A stretch of 64,000 bases of DNA. Source: Micromonospora sp. MP36. GTDB taxonomy: Bacteria; Actinomycetota; Actinomycetes; Mycobacteriales; Micromonosporaceae. Where the stretch lies: NCBI RefSeq assembly GCF_008119785.1, contig NZ_VSFA01000015.1:45001-109000 (forward strand). Reading direction: 5' to 3'. Within the stretch, counting starts at the first letter, position 1. The number at the start of each line of letters is the position of its first letter. The position numbers and the translations under genes are program-made. The notes under the pieces were generated by a model. The model worked only from the letters and a program-made list of their open reading frames with translations. It had not been told where the DNA came from and did no database searches. Below are positions 8,382 to 17,330 of this stretch, piece after piece.

Positions 8382-9352
8382 ACCGCCACCTCCTCACGGG
8401 GACCGGCCGACCGCTGCCCGGTGAGCCGCAGGAACGCCTCGTCCAGCGTCGGCCGGCGCAGCACGACATCCTCGACCGCGATGTCGTGATCCTGCAGCGC
8501 CCGCATGACGTCGGCGAGCGCGCCGATCCGGTCCACGACCGGCGCGCTGAGCTGCCGGATCTCCGCATCCGAGGTCACCGGCCCGCCGGTGACCCGCTCG
8601 ACGATGCCGGCGGCGGCCGGCAGCTGCGCGCCGTGCCGGACCACCAACTCGATCCGGTCCTCGCCGATGCGGGCCTTCAGCTCGGCCGAGGTGCCCTCGG
8701 CCACCACCCGGCCGGAGTCCACCACCGAGATCCGGTCGGCCAGCTGGTCCGCCTCCTCCAGGTACTGGGTGGTCAGCAGCACCGTGGTGCCGTCGGCGAC
8801 CAGCGACCGGACCGCCTCCCACAGGCCGTTGCGGCTACGCGGGTCCAGTCCGGTGGTGGGCTCGTCCAGGAACAGCACCCGCGGCGTGGTGATCAGGCTG
8901 GCGGCGAGGTCGAGCCGGCGGCGCATCCCGCCGGAGTACGCCCCGGCCGAGCGGTCCGCCACGTCGGCGAGCCCGAACTGGTCGAGCAGCTCGTCGGCCC
9001 GCCGCCGGGCCACCCGCGCCGGCAGGTGCCGCAGCCGGCCGAACAGGATCAGGTTCTGCCGTCCGCTGAGGATCTCGTCGACCGCGGCGTACTGCCCGGT
9101 CAGCCCGACCAGCGCGCGGACCCGGTCGGGATGCCGGGTCACGTCGTGCCCGGCCACCCGCGCGTGGCCGGCGTCGAAGCGCAGCAGGGTGGCCAGGATC
9201 CGCACCGCGGTGGTCTTGCCCGCGCCGTTCGGGCCGAGCAGCCCGCACACGGTGCCGGTAGGCACGGTCAGGTCGAACCCACCGAGAGCGGGCGTCCCGC
9301 CGTACGACTTGCGCAGCCCCTCGGCGACGACGGCCGATGTTTCGTAGGTCAT
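8378..9352 (-). CDS. Daunorubicin-resistance-type ABC ATPase (DrrA family)
   Basis: This is a 324-residue ATPase. It has Walker A GPNGAGKTT near 39-47, a signature YSGGMRRRLDLA, Walker B VLFLDEPTTGLDP, and the DrrA-type C-terminal extension (about 225-320) ending in LDEAFLRLTGQ, which regulates the ATPase in characterised DrrA proteins. It pairs with the permease whose GTG overlaps its stop. It lies directly downstream of the SARP regulator on the same strand (66-bp gap), so the regulator may control its expression. Confidence 0.92.
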   Translation of the reverse strand: MTYETSAVVAEGLRKSYGGTPALGGFDLTVPTGTVCGLLGPNGAGKTTAVRILATLLRFDAGHARVAGHDVTRHPDRVRALVGLTGQYAAVDEILSGRQNLILFGRLRHLPARVARRRADELLDQFGLADVADRSAGAYSGGMRRRLDLAASLITTPRVLFLDEPTTGLDPRSRNGLWEAVRSLVADGTTVLLTTQYLEEADQLADRISVVDSGRVVAEGTSAELKARIGEDRIELVVRHGAQLPAAAGIVERVTGGPVTSDAEIRQLSAPVVDRIGALADVMRALQDHDIAVEDVVLRRPTLDEAFLRLTGQRSAGPREEVAV

Positions 9353-9418
9353 GCCGGCAGCGTCGCCGGGCCCGCTGACCGGCCGCGCACCGTCCGCTGA
9401 CGGCCGGCCGCGCCGCCG

Positions 9419-12400
9419 TCAGCGCTCGTCCAGCAGCGCGAGCGCCTGCTCCCGGCCCAGCCCGGCACCCCGGGCGAAGGCCCGCTCGAACGTCGCGTCC
9501 CCGATCTCGGCCCGGGCGGCCGCCGCCACCGGCGCGGCCCGCGCCGCTTCGCCGGCACCGGTGCCGTGCAGCAGCGCCGACACCGCCCCGAGCAGCAGCG
9601 CCGCCCGCTCGGCCGCACCCCGCCGCAGCACCGGCCCGACCAGACCCTCCACAGCGGCGCCGACCGTCGGCACGTCCCAGACCCCGAGGGTCGCACCCAG
9701 CACCTGCCGGTAGTGGGCCCGGGCTGTCGGCGCGTCCCCGACCGCGTCGGCGAGCTGCCCGAGCGAGACCAGCGCCGCGAGCCGCACCACCTCGGCGCCG
9801 AACCAGCCGGCCGGGCACTCGGCCACCGCCTGCTCGCACAGCCGCCGCGCCCGGTCCAGGTCACCCCGCCGGCGGGCGATCTCGCCGAGCCCGTAGTGGG
9901 CCGCGGCGACCAGCTCCGGCGCCCCCGCCGGCCGGGCCACCTCCACCACCCGCCGGTAGTCGGCGTCCGCCCCGTCCAGGTCACCGGCCCCGAGCCGCCC
10001 GTCCGCCCGGGTCCGCAGCAGCTCGGCCATGTCGAGCGCGGAGCCGAGCTCGTGCGCCAGCCGCAGGGCCTCCGCCATCGGTTCGGCGGCCGCCGCCGGG
10101 TCGCCGACCCGGTAGGCCCCCTCGGCGAGCGTGCTGAGGACCAGGATCATGCCCCACCGTTCGCCGATGGCGCGGAAGCCGTCGAGGGCGGCCGCCAGCT
10201 CCGCGCGGGCCTCGTCGTACCGGCCGTGGAGCAGCCGCACCATCGCCAGCCCGAGCAACCCCAACGCCTGGCTCCACGGGTCGGCGCCGATCAGCCCGTC
10301 CCGCCGCTGCAGGAGCAGCGACATCCGCTCCCGCTGCGGGGGACCGGCGGTCATCCCGGACAGGTAGAGCAGGAACGGGTACTCGGGCGGCCGGCCCAGG
10401 CTCCAGAGGAGGTCGCTGGCCGGGCCGACGTGCGGCGGGCGGTCTCCGCCGCCCACCGCAGCGAGCAGCAGGCAGAGCGCGTACTCCTCGGTGAGCCCGG
10501 ACGGCGGGCCGCCGAGCCGGTCGACGAGCCGCTCGGCCAGCGCGGCCCCCTCGCCCCGCAGGCCGCGCAGCCACCAGTAGAACGACAGGGCGGCGACCAG
10601 CCGCAACGCGACGACGGTGTCGTCGCCCGCCACCGCCCGGCGCAGCGCGGCGAGCAGGTCGTCGCGGTCGGCGTCCAGCCGCCGCAGCCACTCCAGCTGC
10701 GCCGCGCCGCGCAGCCCGACGTCGCCCGCCCGCGCGAGGTCGAGGAAGTACGCCGCGTGCGCCCGGCGCAGCTCGTCGACCTCGCCCGCCTCAACGAGCC
10801 GCTCGGCGGCGAACGCGCGCACCGTCTCCAGCATCCGGAAACGCCCGTCTGCGGCGTCCACCAGCGACTTCTCCACCAGGCCGGTCAGCACGTCGAGTAC
10901 GTCCGCGCCCACCGGCGCGCAGACCCCCTCGACGGCCGCCAGGTCGGCGTGACCGGCGAAGACGCTCAGCCGGCGCGCCAGCCGCCGTTCCGGCTCGTCC
11001 AGCAGGTCCCAGCTCCACCGCACCACCGCGCGCAGGGTCTGGTGCCGCGGCTCCGCGACCCGGCTGCCCCGGTTCAGCAGCCGGAACCGGTCGTCCAGCC
11101 GGGCCGCCACCTCCGCCACCGGCAGCGCCCGCAACCGGGCGGCGGCCAGCTCGATGGCCAGCGGCAGGCCGTCGAGGGTACGGCAGATCCGCAGCACCGC
11201 AGCCGTCGTGGTCTCGTCCACCGTGAACCCCGGCGCCACGTCGGCGCTGCGGTCCGCGAACAGCCGTACCGCGGCGTACTCCCGGGCCAACTCGGGCGCG
11301 ACGCTGCCGGACGGCATCGGCAGGCCGGCCACCGGGCAGAGCGCCTCCCCGGTCACGCCGAGCGGTTCCCGGCTGGTGGCCAGGACCCGCACCAGCGGGG
11401 CGGCCCGGAGCAGCCGGGCGGTGAGCCGGGCCGCGTCGGCCACGACGTGCTCACAGTTGTCGAGCAGGAGCAGCAACCCGCGGTCGGCGAGCGCCGCGAC
11501 CAGCCGGTCGGTGACGTCACGGGGGCCGCCCGGCACGCGCAGCGCGGCGTCACGCAGGTCGAGCGCGGCCAGCACCGCCGGCGCCACCTCCCCGCCGGCC
11601 GGCACCGCCGCCAGCTCGACCAGGCACACCTCGCCGCCGTGCCGGGCGGCGGCCTCGACGGCCAACCGGGTCTTCCCGACGCCGCCCGGGCCGTGCAGCG
11701 TGACCAGCCGGGCCTCGCCGAGCAACTTGCCGAGGCGGCGCAACTCCTCCTCCCGGCCCACGAAGCTGCTCAACTGCCCGGGCAGCGGGGGCAGCCGGGA
11801 CGGCGCCGCCCCGGCGCGCGGCTCGACCTCGTCGCGCAGCAGGGTCGCGTGCAGCGCGACCAGTTCGGCGGACGGGTCCGTGCCCAGCTCGTCGGCGAGC
11901 AGGCGGCGCAGGTCCGCGAAGGCGGTGAGCGCCTCGACCCGGCGGCCGTCGGCGTGCAGCGCGCGCATCAGCTGGCCATGCAGCCGCTCCCGCAACGGGT
12001 GGGCCGCGACCAGCTCCCGCAGCTCCGCCACCAGCGCCCCGACGGCAGGCGATCCGGGCGCCGCCAGCCGCAGCTCCGCCTCGATCCGGTCCTCCGTCGC
12101 GGCCAGCCGGCGATCCCACAGCCGCGCCGCCTGCGCCGCGGCGAACGGCGCCTCCGGCACATCCGCCAGCGGATCCCCGCGCCACAGCGCGAGCGCCTCG
12201 CGTAGCACCTCGGCGGCCCGGCGCGGATCACCGGCACCGAGCGCGGCCCGCCCGGTGTCGGCCAGACGAAGGAACCGGTGCGCGTCGACGTCCTCCGGGT
12301 CGACGGCGAGCCGGTAGCCCGCCGGATGGAACTCGACCGGACCGGCCGGCAGCACCTGGCGCAGCCGGGACACCTGTGACTGCAGCGCGTTCGCCACGCC

Positions 12401-12571
12401 GGCCGGCGGTTCGCCGCCGTACAGGCCGTCGATCAGGCGCTCCCGCGCCACCACCCGGCCGGCGTCGAGCAGCAACAGCACCAGCAGCGCACGCAGCCGC
12501 GGCCCGCCGACGGCGAGCCGGCGACCGTCGGCGGCGTACACCTCGGTCGCGCCCAGAATGCCGAACCGCAC
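9419..12571 (-). CDS. AfsR/SARP-family large transcriptional regulator
   Basis: This 1050-residue regulator has the classical three-part AfsR plan. An OmpR-like winged helix lies at about 1-90 (MRFGILGATEVYAADG, then NALQSQVSRLRQVLP). A bacterial transcriptional activation domain follows at about 97-245. An AAA/NB-ARC ATPase begins at the VGREEEL element near 271, with Walker A GPGGVGKTR at 294-302 and Walker B LLLLDNCEHV near 355-365. A long TPR-like C-terminal region follows. The start is GTG 12571. It is divergent from the TrkA-N/RyR gene and immediately upstream of the DrrAB-like exporter, its most likely target. No antibiotic biosynthetic genes are visible nearby, so a direct link to a product cannot be claimed. 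Confidence 0.9.
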   Translation of the reverse strand: MRFGILGATEVYAADGRRLAVGGPRLRALLVLLLLDAGRVVARERLIDGLYGGEPPAGVANALQSQVSRLRQVLPAGPVEFHPAGYRLAVDPEDVDAHRFLRLADTGRAALGAGDPRRAAEVLREALALWRGDPLADVPEAPFAAAQAARLWDRRLAATEDRIEAELRLAAPGSPAVGALVAELRELVAAHPLRERLHGQLMRALHADGRRVEALTAFADLRRLLADELGTDPSAELVALHATLLRDEVEPRAGAAPSRLPPLPGQLSSFVGREEELRRLGKLLGEARLVTLHGPGGVGKTRLAVEAAARHGGEVCLVELAAVPAGGEVAPAVLAALDLRDAALRVPGGPRDVTDRLVAALADRGLLLLLDNCEHVVADAARLTARLLRAAPLVRVLATSREPLGVTGEALCPVAGLPMPSGSVAPELAREYAAVRLFADRSADVAPGFTVDETTTAAVLRICRTLDGLPLAIELAAARLRALPVAEVAARLDDRFRLLNRGSRVAEPRHQTLRAVVRWSWDLLDEPERRLARRLSVFAGHADLAAVEGVCAPVGADVLDVLTGLVEKSLVDAADGRFRMLETVRAFAAERLVEAGEVDELRRAHAAYFLDLARAGDVGLRGAAQLEWLRRLDADRDDLLAALRRAVAGDDTVVALRLVAALSFYWWLRGLRGEGAALAERLVDRLGGPPSGLTEEYALCLLLAAVGGGDRPPHVGPASDLLWSLGRPPEYPFLLYLSGMTAGPPQRERMSLLLQRRDGLIGADPWSQALGLLGLAMVRLLHGRYDEARAELAAALDGFRAIGERWGMILVLSTLAEGAYRVGDPAAAAEPMAEALRLAHELGSALDMAELLRTRADGRLGAGDLDGADADYRRVVEVARPAGAPELVAAAHYGLGEIARRRGDLDRARRLCEQAVAECPAGWFGAEVVRLAALVSLGQLADAVGDAPTARAHYRQVLGATLGVWDVPTVGAAVEGLVGPVLRRGAAERAALLLGAVSALLHGTGAGEAARAAPVAAAARAEIGDATFERAFARGAGLGREQALALLDER

Positions 12572-12772
12572 GCTGTCGATTGTCGCTCAGGCGTTCCCGG
12601 TCGATGTTCGTCTGGCTCGGTGCACTCGGTCGGTGCGTCGAGCACGGCCGTGATCGACTCCGTCCAATACGATGTGCCGCATGGTCGCAACCCGGTGGCC
12701 GCGCCGCCCCTACCGGCGTCCCCGCCGCGACGGCCCGCGCCACCACCGTCCCACCGTCCCGAGAGCCGCTCG

Positions 12773-14581
12773 ATGACGGACCCGGTCGCCGGCTTTTCCC
12801 GCCCGGCCGGATGGTGGCTGCGAATCGTGTTCGGAGTCATCGGCCTGGCCGCCCTCGTCCTCGGCTACATCGGCTTCGAGCGCCTGCTCCAGGTACGGCC
12901 GGACACCGCCCACGACCCGTACGACGTGCTCTACTACGACCTGCAACTCTTCGTCCTCAGCGCCGAACCCTTCCAGAACGCCGGCCCCTACCCGTGGCAG
13001 CTGCAGGTCGCCCGGTTCGCCGCCCCGCTGTTCACCCTGCTCGCCGTGGCCGAGACCGGCCGGCTGCTGCTGGCCGCCGAGATCCGCCGCCTCCGCGCCC
13101 GACGAGCCCGCGGTCACGTCCTGGTCTGCGGCGACTCCCAGTTCGCCCACATGCTCGCCGACCGGCTCTTCGCCGACGGCGAACGGGTGGTCGTGGTGCG
13201 CTCCGTACCGTTCGGACCGCTGGAGTACCGCCGGCGCCGGTATCTCGGCGTCATCGGCGACCCGACCAGCGCCGAGGTGTTACGCGGCGCCGGCCTGCCC
13301 CAGGCCCACACCATCTACGCCTGCACCGATGACGACGACCGCAACCACGCGATCGCCAACACCGCCAGCCAGCTCATTCAGGACCGCCGGCAACCACCTC
13401 GGGTCTACGTGCTGGTCCACGACTCCGAGATGTGCCTGTCGCTGCAGGCCCGACGGCTCGGCGCCGCCGGATCCAGCCGACTCCGCCTGGACTACTTCGA
13501 TGTCGACGACGTCGCCGCCCGCGCGCTGCACCGGCACCACCCGCTGCCACGCGTGGCCGGCCGACCGACCAGGGTCCTCATCGCCGGCACCGGCGCCTTC
13601 CGCCGCGCCCTGCTGGTGGAGACCGCTCGGCACTGGCGAGCCCGGCGCGCAGACACCCCTCCCGGCCACATCGGCGCGCCGCTGCGGGTGGACCTCGTGG
13701 CCCCGGACGCCACCACCGAACTCGCCCTCGCCGCGTCCCGTTACCCGTTCCTGACCACCGTCTGCCAACTCGCCGGGTACAACGTGGACCTCGCCGGCCT
13801 CGTCGAGCTCGACCAGCTCGAACGCGACCGCTACGACCGCATCTACATCTGCGGGCCGGACGAGACCAGCGGCCTGCAGTACGTGCTGGACACACCCGCC
13901 CTCTGGCGGGGCGCGGAGAGTTCCGTCTTCGTACCGGTCTACCGGCAGGCGGCGCTCGCCGCGGCCTTCCACGGCGACTCCCGCCACGACCTGCTCGACG
14001 AGGTGCACGGCAAGCTCCGCCTCTATCCGGTGCTGACCCACGCCTGCGACGCCCGGCTGATCGCCGAGGACCTCACCGAGCGGCTGGCCCGGCTGATCCA
14101 CGACCGCTACCTGCAGGCCCAGCAGCGCGCCGGGGTACGCCCCGGCGACTCGCCGGCGATGGTGGACTGGTCGCGACTGCCCGAGTCGCTGCGGCGGGCC
14201 AACCGGGCCCACGTCCAGGACATCGCCGCCAAGCTGTTGAAGCTCGGTTGCGTCGTGGCGCCCCGGCACGGCAGCACCGGCGACGCCTCGGCCGCCGGGC
14301 TGGCCATCGACGACCGGATCGAGGAACTCGCCCGCCTCGAGCACGAACGGTGGTGCCGGGAACGGCGCGGGGAGGGCTGGACGTACGGGGAACCCCGCGA
14401 CGACCTGCGGCGGCGGCATCCCGCGCTGCGGCCGTGGGACGAGCTGACCCCCGACGTCCAGGAGCAGAACCGCGAGGAGATCCGGGCGCTGCCCGACGTG
14501 CTGTCCGACAACGGGTTCGAGCTGATCCGACTGGCACCCGCGGTGCCCACGCAGCGGAGAGGACCGGGGGATGTCAACTGA
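12773..14581 (+). CDS. Membrane protein with two TrkA-N-like domains and a C-terminal RyR domain
   Basis: This is a 602-residue protein. Two membrane helices (about 14-36 and 78-100) bracket a roughly 40-residue loop rich in tyrosine and acidic residues, resembling a minimal two-TM channel. A nucleotide-binding TrkA-N/RCK-like domain follows (HVLVCGDSQFAHMLADRLF, 115-133), then a second Rossmann-like unit (TRVLIAGTGAFRRALLVE, 266-283). The C-terminal part (about 430-590) contains ARLEHERWCRERRGEGW and ends in DNGFELIRL, matching the RyR domain first seen in ryanodine receptors and also found in bacteria. ATG 12773 is the first start giving a compact N-terminus; upstream in-frame starts add proline-rich sequence. 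It overlaps the downstream SLOG-like gene by 11 bases. Ligand-gated ion conductance or nucleotide sensing is inferred. Confidence 0.75.
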   Translation: MTDPVAGFSRPAGWWLRIVFGVIGLAALVLGYIGFERLLQVRPDTAHDPYDVLYYDLQLFVLSAEPFQNAGPYPWQLQVARFAAPLFTLLAVAETGRLLLAAEIRRLRARRARGHVLVCGDSQFAHMLADRLFADGERVVVVRSVPFGPLEYRRRRYLGVIGDPTSAEVLRGAGLPQAHTIYACTDDDDRNHAIANTASQLIQDRRQPPRVYVLVHDSEMCLSLQARRLGAAGSSRLRLDYFDVDDVAARALHRHHPLPRVAGRPTRVLIAGTGAFRRALLVETARHWRARRADTPPGHIGAPLRVDLVAPDATTELALAASRYPFLTTVCQLAGYNVDLAGLVELDQLERDRYDRIYICGPDETSGLQYVLDTPALWRGAESSVFVPVYRQAALAAAFHGDSRHDLLDEVHGKLRLYPVLTHACDARLIAEDLTERLARLIHDRYLQAQQRAGVRPGDSPAMVDWSRLPESLRRANRAHVQDIAAKLLKLGCVVAPRHGSTGDASAAGLAIDDRIEELARLEHERWCRERRGEGWTYGEPRDDLRRRHPALRPWDELTPDVQEQNREEIRALPDVLSDNGFELIRLAPAVPTQRRGPGDVN

Positions 14582-15083
14582 CCCCGTGCCGGTGCGCGTC
14601 GGCATCACCGGGCACATCAATCTTACCCGCGCCACCGAGGCGCTCGTCGCCGACGCGCTCCGCGCTGAGTTGCGCCGGATCAGCGACCGGCCGGTGCACG
14701 GCGTCACCTGCCTGGCGGCCGGTGCGGATCAGGTCTTCGCGCGGACGATTCTGGCCACCGGCGGCACGTACGAGGTGATCCTGCCGGCCGAGGACTACCG
14801 GACCGCCGTGATCGGCCCGCAGAACCGGGCCGCCTTCGACGAGCTGCTCGCCCGGGCGGTCGAGGTCATCCACACTGGGTACGACCGCTCGGGTACCGCC
14901 GCCTACGTGGCCGCCAACCGGGAGCTGGTGCGCCGGGTGCAGCGACTCGTGGCGGTCTGGGACGGCGAACCGGGCTGCCACGCGGCGTCGACGGACCGGA
15001 CCGTCGAGTGGGCGCGGCGGCGCGGCATCCCCACCACCATCCTCTGGCCCGACGGCGCCGCTCGGCTGCCCCCCGAGGACTGA
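14571..15083 (+). CDS. SLOG-like (LOG/DprA Rossmannoid) putative nucleotide-sensing protein
   Basis: This is a 170-residue soluble protein. The N-terminus (VRVGITGHINLTR) and the central CLAAGADQVFA motif have the pattern of the SMF/DprA-LOG superfamily, whose members bind or cleave nucleotides or nucleotide-derived ligands. Further conserved-looking elements are VILPAEDY and RLVAVWDGEP, the latter typical of the late strand. There is no membrane segment. Its ATG lies inside the end of the RyR gene (11-bp overlap, with GGGGG just upstream), so the two products are almost certainly made together. A role generating or sensing a signal for the membrane partner is inferred; catalytic activity is uncertain. 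Confidence 0.7.
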   Translation: MSTDPVPVRVGITGHINLTRATEALVADALRAELRRISDRPVHGVTCLAAGADQVFARTILATGGTYEVILPAEDYRTAVIGPQNRAAFDELLARAVEVIHTGYDRSGTAAYVAANRELVRRVQRLVAVWDGEPGCHAASTDRTVEWARRRGIPTTILWPDGAARLPPED

Positions 15084-15245
15084 CGGGCCGGCACCGGCGG
15101 CTTGCCCGTGCCGCGTCACGGAGCAGGACTGTTGCCCCAGCATTCACCAGTTGCGGCGTTGGCCTGCGCGGCGGGCTGCCCGCGTCCGATGCTTGGCAGC
15201 ACGGGCACGCGACTACGGGGCGTGTCTCAGCCGAGGGGAGGCGGG

Positions 15246-15527
15246 GTGGCGACGTACACGTACCGATGTTCCCGGCACGGCGAGTTCGCGGCGTCGTTCC
15301 CGATCGGCGAGGCCACCGCCCGGGTCCCCTGTTCCGTGTGCGGCGCCGACGGGGTGAGAGTGTTCTCCGCGCCGTTGCTCGTGCGCACGCCACGCCGATT
15401 GGCCACGGCGATCGACCGGGCGGAGCGGAGTGCGGAGCAGCCCGACGTGGTGTCGGCGATTCCTGGCGGGCAGCAGGCGAGGCGGCGCCCGGTCAACCCC
15501 CGCCAGGCTCGCCTGCCGCGGCCGTGA
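15246..15527 (+). CDS. fmdB: FmdB-like zinc-ribbon protein
   Basis: This 93-residue protein has an N-terminal zinc-ribbon (ATYTYRCSRHGEF, then VPCSVCGADGVRVFS) typical of the FmdB family, often encoded beside amidases. In the classical ribbon the first cysteine pair is CxxC; here it is C-S-R-H, so histidine may serve as a ligand. The C-terminal half is basic and low complexity. GTG 15246 is preceded by a purine-rich GAGGGGAGGCGGG; the longer frame upstream has no family similarity. It sits 63 bp ahead of formamidase on the same strand, matching the fmdB-fmdA pairing known from other bacteria. FmdB is described as a putative regulator, with weak direct evidence. Confidence 0.75.
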   Translation: MATYTYRCSRHGEFAASFPIGEATARVPCSVCGADGVRVFSAPLLVRTPRRLATAIDRAERSAEQPDVVSAIPGGQQARRRPVNPRQARLPRP

Positions 15528-15590
15528 CCGCAGGAGCCGGAACCGCAGGTCCGCGCGGGCGACGCGGCACCTGGTGAAGAGGAGGCGGCT

Positions 15591-16844
15591 ATGCCCGAAC
15601 TGTTGTTCCCGCTCGACTCGACCAGGAGCTTCACCGACCAGGAGAAGATCGGCCACAACAGATGGCACCCGGACATCCCGCCCGCGGTCACCGTCCGGCC
15701 CGGGCAGTCGTTCCGGGTGCACTGCCGCGAGTGGTTCGACGGCGCCATCCACAACGACGATTCGGCGGTGGACGTGCGGGACGCGCCCCTGTCGAAGGTG
15801 CACGCCCTCAGCGGGCCCTTCGCGGTGCAGGGTGCCGAGCCCGGCGATCTGCTCGTGGTCGACATCCTCGACGTCGGCCCCATCCCGCAGGAGGATTCGG
15901 GCCCGCTCGCCGGCCAGGGCTGGGGATACACCGGCATCTTCCCCAAGCGCAACGGCGGGGGTTTCCTCACCGACCGGTTCCCGGACGCCTACAAGGCGAT
16001 CTGGGACTTCAGTGGGCAGAAGGCGACGTCGCGGCATGTTCCGCGGGTCACGTTCACCGGAATGATCCACCCCGGGCTGATGGGCACCGCCCCGTCGGCG
16101 AAGCTGTTGGCGAAGTGGAACGAACGGGAAGCGGCGCTGCGGGCCACAGACCCCGACCGCGTGCCGCCCCTGTCGCTGCCGCCCGAGCCGCGCGACGCCA
16201 TCCTCGGAACGCTCAGCGGCGCCGACTTCGACCGGGTGGCGGCGGAGGCCGCCCGTACGGCGCCTCCCCGCGAGAATGGCGGAAACCAGGACATCAAGAA
16301 CCTCACCAAGGGTTCCCGGGTCTTCTATCCGGTCTACGTGCCCGGCGCCAACCTGTCCGTCGGCGACCTCCACTTCTCCCAGGGCGACGGGGAGATCACC
16401 TTCTGCGGCGCCATCGAGATGGGCGGCTTCGTCGACCTGCACGTCGACCTCATCAAGGGCGGCATGGACACCTACGGCGTCTCCGAGAACGTCATCTTCC
16501 TGCCGGGGAACACCAATCCGCAGTACTGCCAGTGGCTGGCCTTCTCCGGCATCTCCGTCACCCTGGACGGCGAACAGCGCTACCTCGACTCCCAGTTGGC
16601 GTTCCAGCGTGCCTGCCTCCACGCCGTCGACTACCTGACCACCTTCGGTTACGCGCCCGAGCAGGCCTACCTGCTTCTCGGAGCGGCGCCGATCGAGGGA
16701 CGGTTCTCCGGGGTGGTGGACATCCCGAACTCCTGCGCCACCGTCTACCTGCCGACCGAGATCTTCGACTTCGACGTACGGCCGTCGGCCGATGGGCCGA
16801 CCAAGATCGATGCGGGCCCGGGTGCGCCGAAGGCGACCTTCTGA
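15591..16844 (+). CDS. fmdA: Formamidase (acetamidase/formamidase family)
   Basis: This is a 417-residue cytoplasmic amidohydrolase that releases ammonia and formate from formamide in characterised relatives. Family landmarks run the whole length: the N-terminal IGHNRWHPDIPP, HNDDSAVDV, AVQGAEPGDLLVVDILDVGP, HPGLMGTAPS, GGNQDIKNL, SVGDLHFSQGDGEITFCGAIE with its probable active-site glutamates and cysteine, and the C-terminal YLLLGAAPIEGRFSGVVDIPN. Length and order are normal. ATG 15591 has an excellent ribosome binding site (AGAGGAGGC). With the FmdB-like gene upstream it forms a two-gene nitrogen-scavenging unit. Confidence 0.93.
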   Translation: MPELLFPLDSTRSFTDQEKIGHNRWHPDIPPAVTVRPGQSFRVHCREWFDGAIHNDDSAVDVRDAPLSKVHALSGPFAVQGAEPGDLLVVDILDVGPIPQEDSGPLAGQGWGYTGIFPKRNGGGFLTDRFPDAYKAIWDFSGQKATSRHVPRVTFTGMIHPGLMGTAPSAKLLAKWNEREAALRATDPDRVPPLSLPPEPRDAILGTLSGADFDRVAAEAARTAPPRENGGNQDIKNLTKGSRVFYPVYVPGANLSVGDLHFSQGDGEITFCGAIEMGGFVDLHVDLIKGGMDTYGVSENVIFLPGNTNPQYCQWLAFSGISVTLDGEQRYLDSQLAFQRACLHAVDYLTTFGYAPEQAYLLLGAAPIEGRFSGVVDIPNSCATVYLPTEIFDFDVRPSADGPTKIDAGPGAPKATF

Positions 16845-16867
16845 CCGCCCGGGACGACGTACCCGGA

Positions 16868-16895
16868 CCGCTGCGGGCACCGTTCTGCCCAGCGG
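16868..16895. terminator. Bulged hairpin after formamidase
   Basis: CCGCT-gc-GGGCA pairs with TGCCC-AGCGG (10 bp with a two-base bulge, six-base loop) between the convergent formamidase and the small minus-strand gene. It is a plausible bidirectional terminator. Confidence 0.45.
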
Positions 16896-16937
16896 CCCGG
16901 GGGTCGCCGACGGCGGGTCGAGGCCCGCCAGGTACCC

Positions 16938-17198
16938 CTACCGGCTCTTCTTGAGGTTCTGGTGGAGCTTCTCGGGATCGCGGACGAAGTCCATCTTCTT
17001 GTCCCGGGCCCGGGAGAAGTCGTCGATCATGTGCTGCACCTCGCCCGGGGTGAACCGTCGGTCCTCGTCACCTTCCTTCTTCAGCCAGTTGATCACGTCG
17101 TCGTAGCTCTTCCAGTCCTTCTTGCCCATCAGGCGCTCGATGTCGGTGACGTCGTAGTCCTTCTGCATCGCCTGGCTGGACGGGTCGTGGATCTTCAT
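16938..17198 (-). CDS. Small hypothetical protein, lysine-rich helical
   Basis: This is an 86-residue soluble protein of unknown function. It begins MKIHDPSSQAMQKDYDV and contains helical segments (IERLMGKKDWKSYDDVINW and PGEVQHMIDDFSRARDKK). Charge is high and there is no signal or membrane segment. The start has a clear ribosome binding site (GGGAGGAGC). It is divergent from the hypothetical at 17331. A relation to small stress or DUF2795-type proteins is possible, but I do not recognise a defined family. Confidence 0.75.
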   Translation of the reverse strand: MKIHDPSSQAMQKDYDVTDIERLMGKKDWKSYDDVINWLKKEGDEDRRFTPGEVQHMIDDFSRARDKKMDFVRDPEKLHQNLKKSR

Positions 17199-17330
17199 CG
17201 CCTGCTCCTCCCGTGACGTGCTTCCGCGCGCGATTGCCCGTGGTGCGCCCCGGCAAACGGGCCCGGCAACGGACGCGCCTCCGGGCCGCAGGCGACGTTG
17301 GCGATCTGCCATTTCGGGTACGCGCGGCGG

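Noticed and set aside
6091..8568. An 825-residue fusion of transporter and phospholipase D
   Set aside because: The upstream part is out of frame with the transporter proteins; a signal peptide and ribosome binding site at 7356 mark the real start.
8378..12571. Edge of an antibiotic biosynthetic gene cluster
   Set aside because: Neither polyketide, peptide nor terpene synthases nor tailoring enzymes appear on either side within the window.
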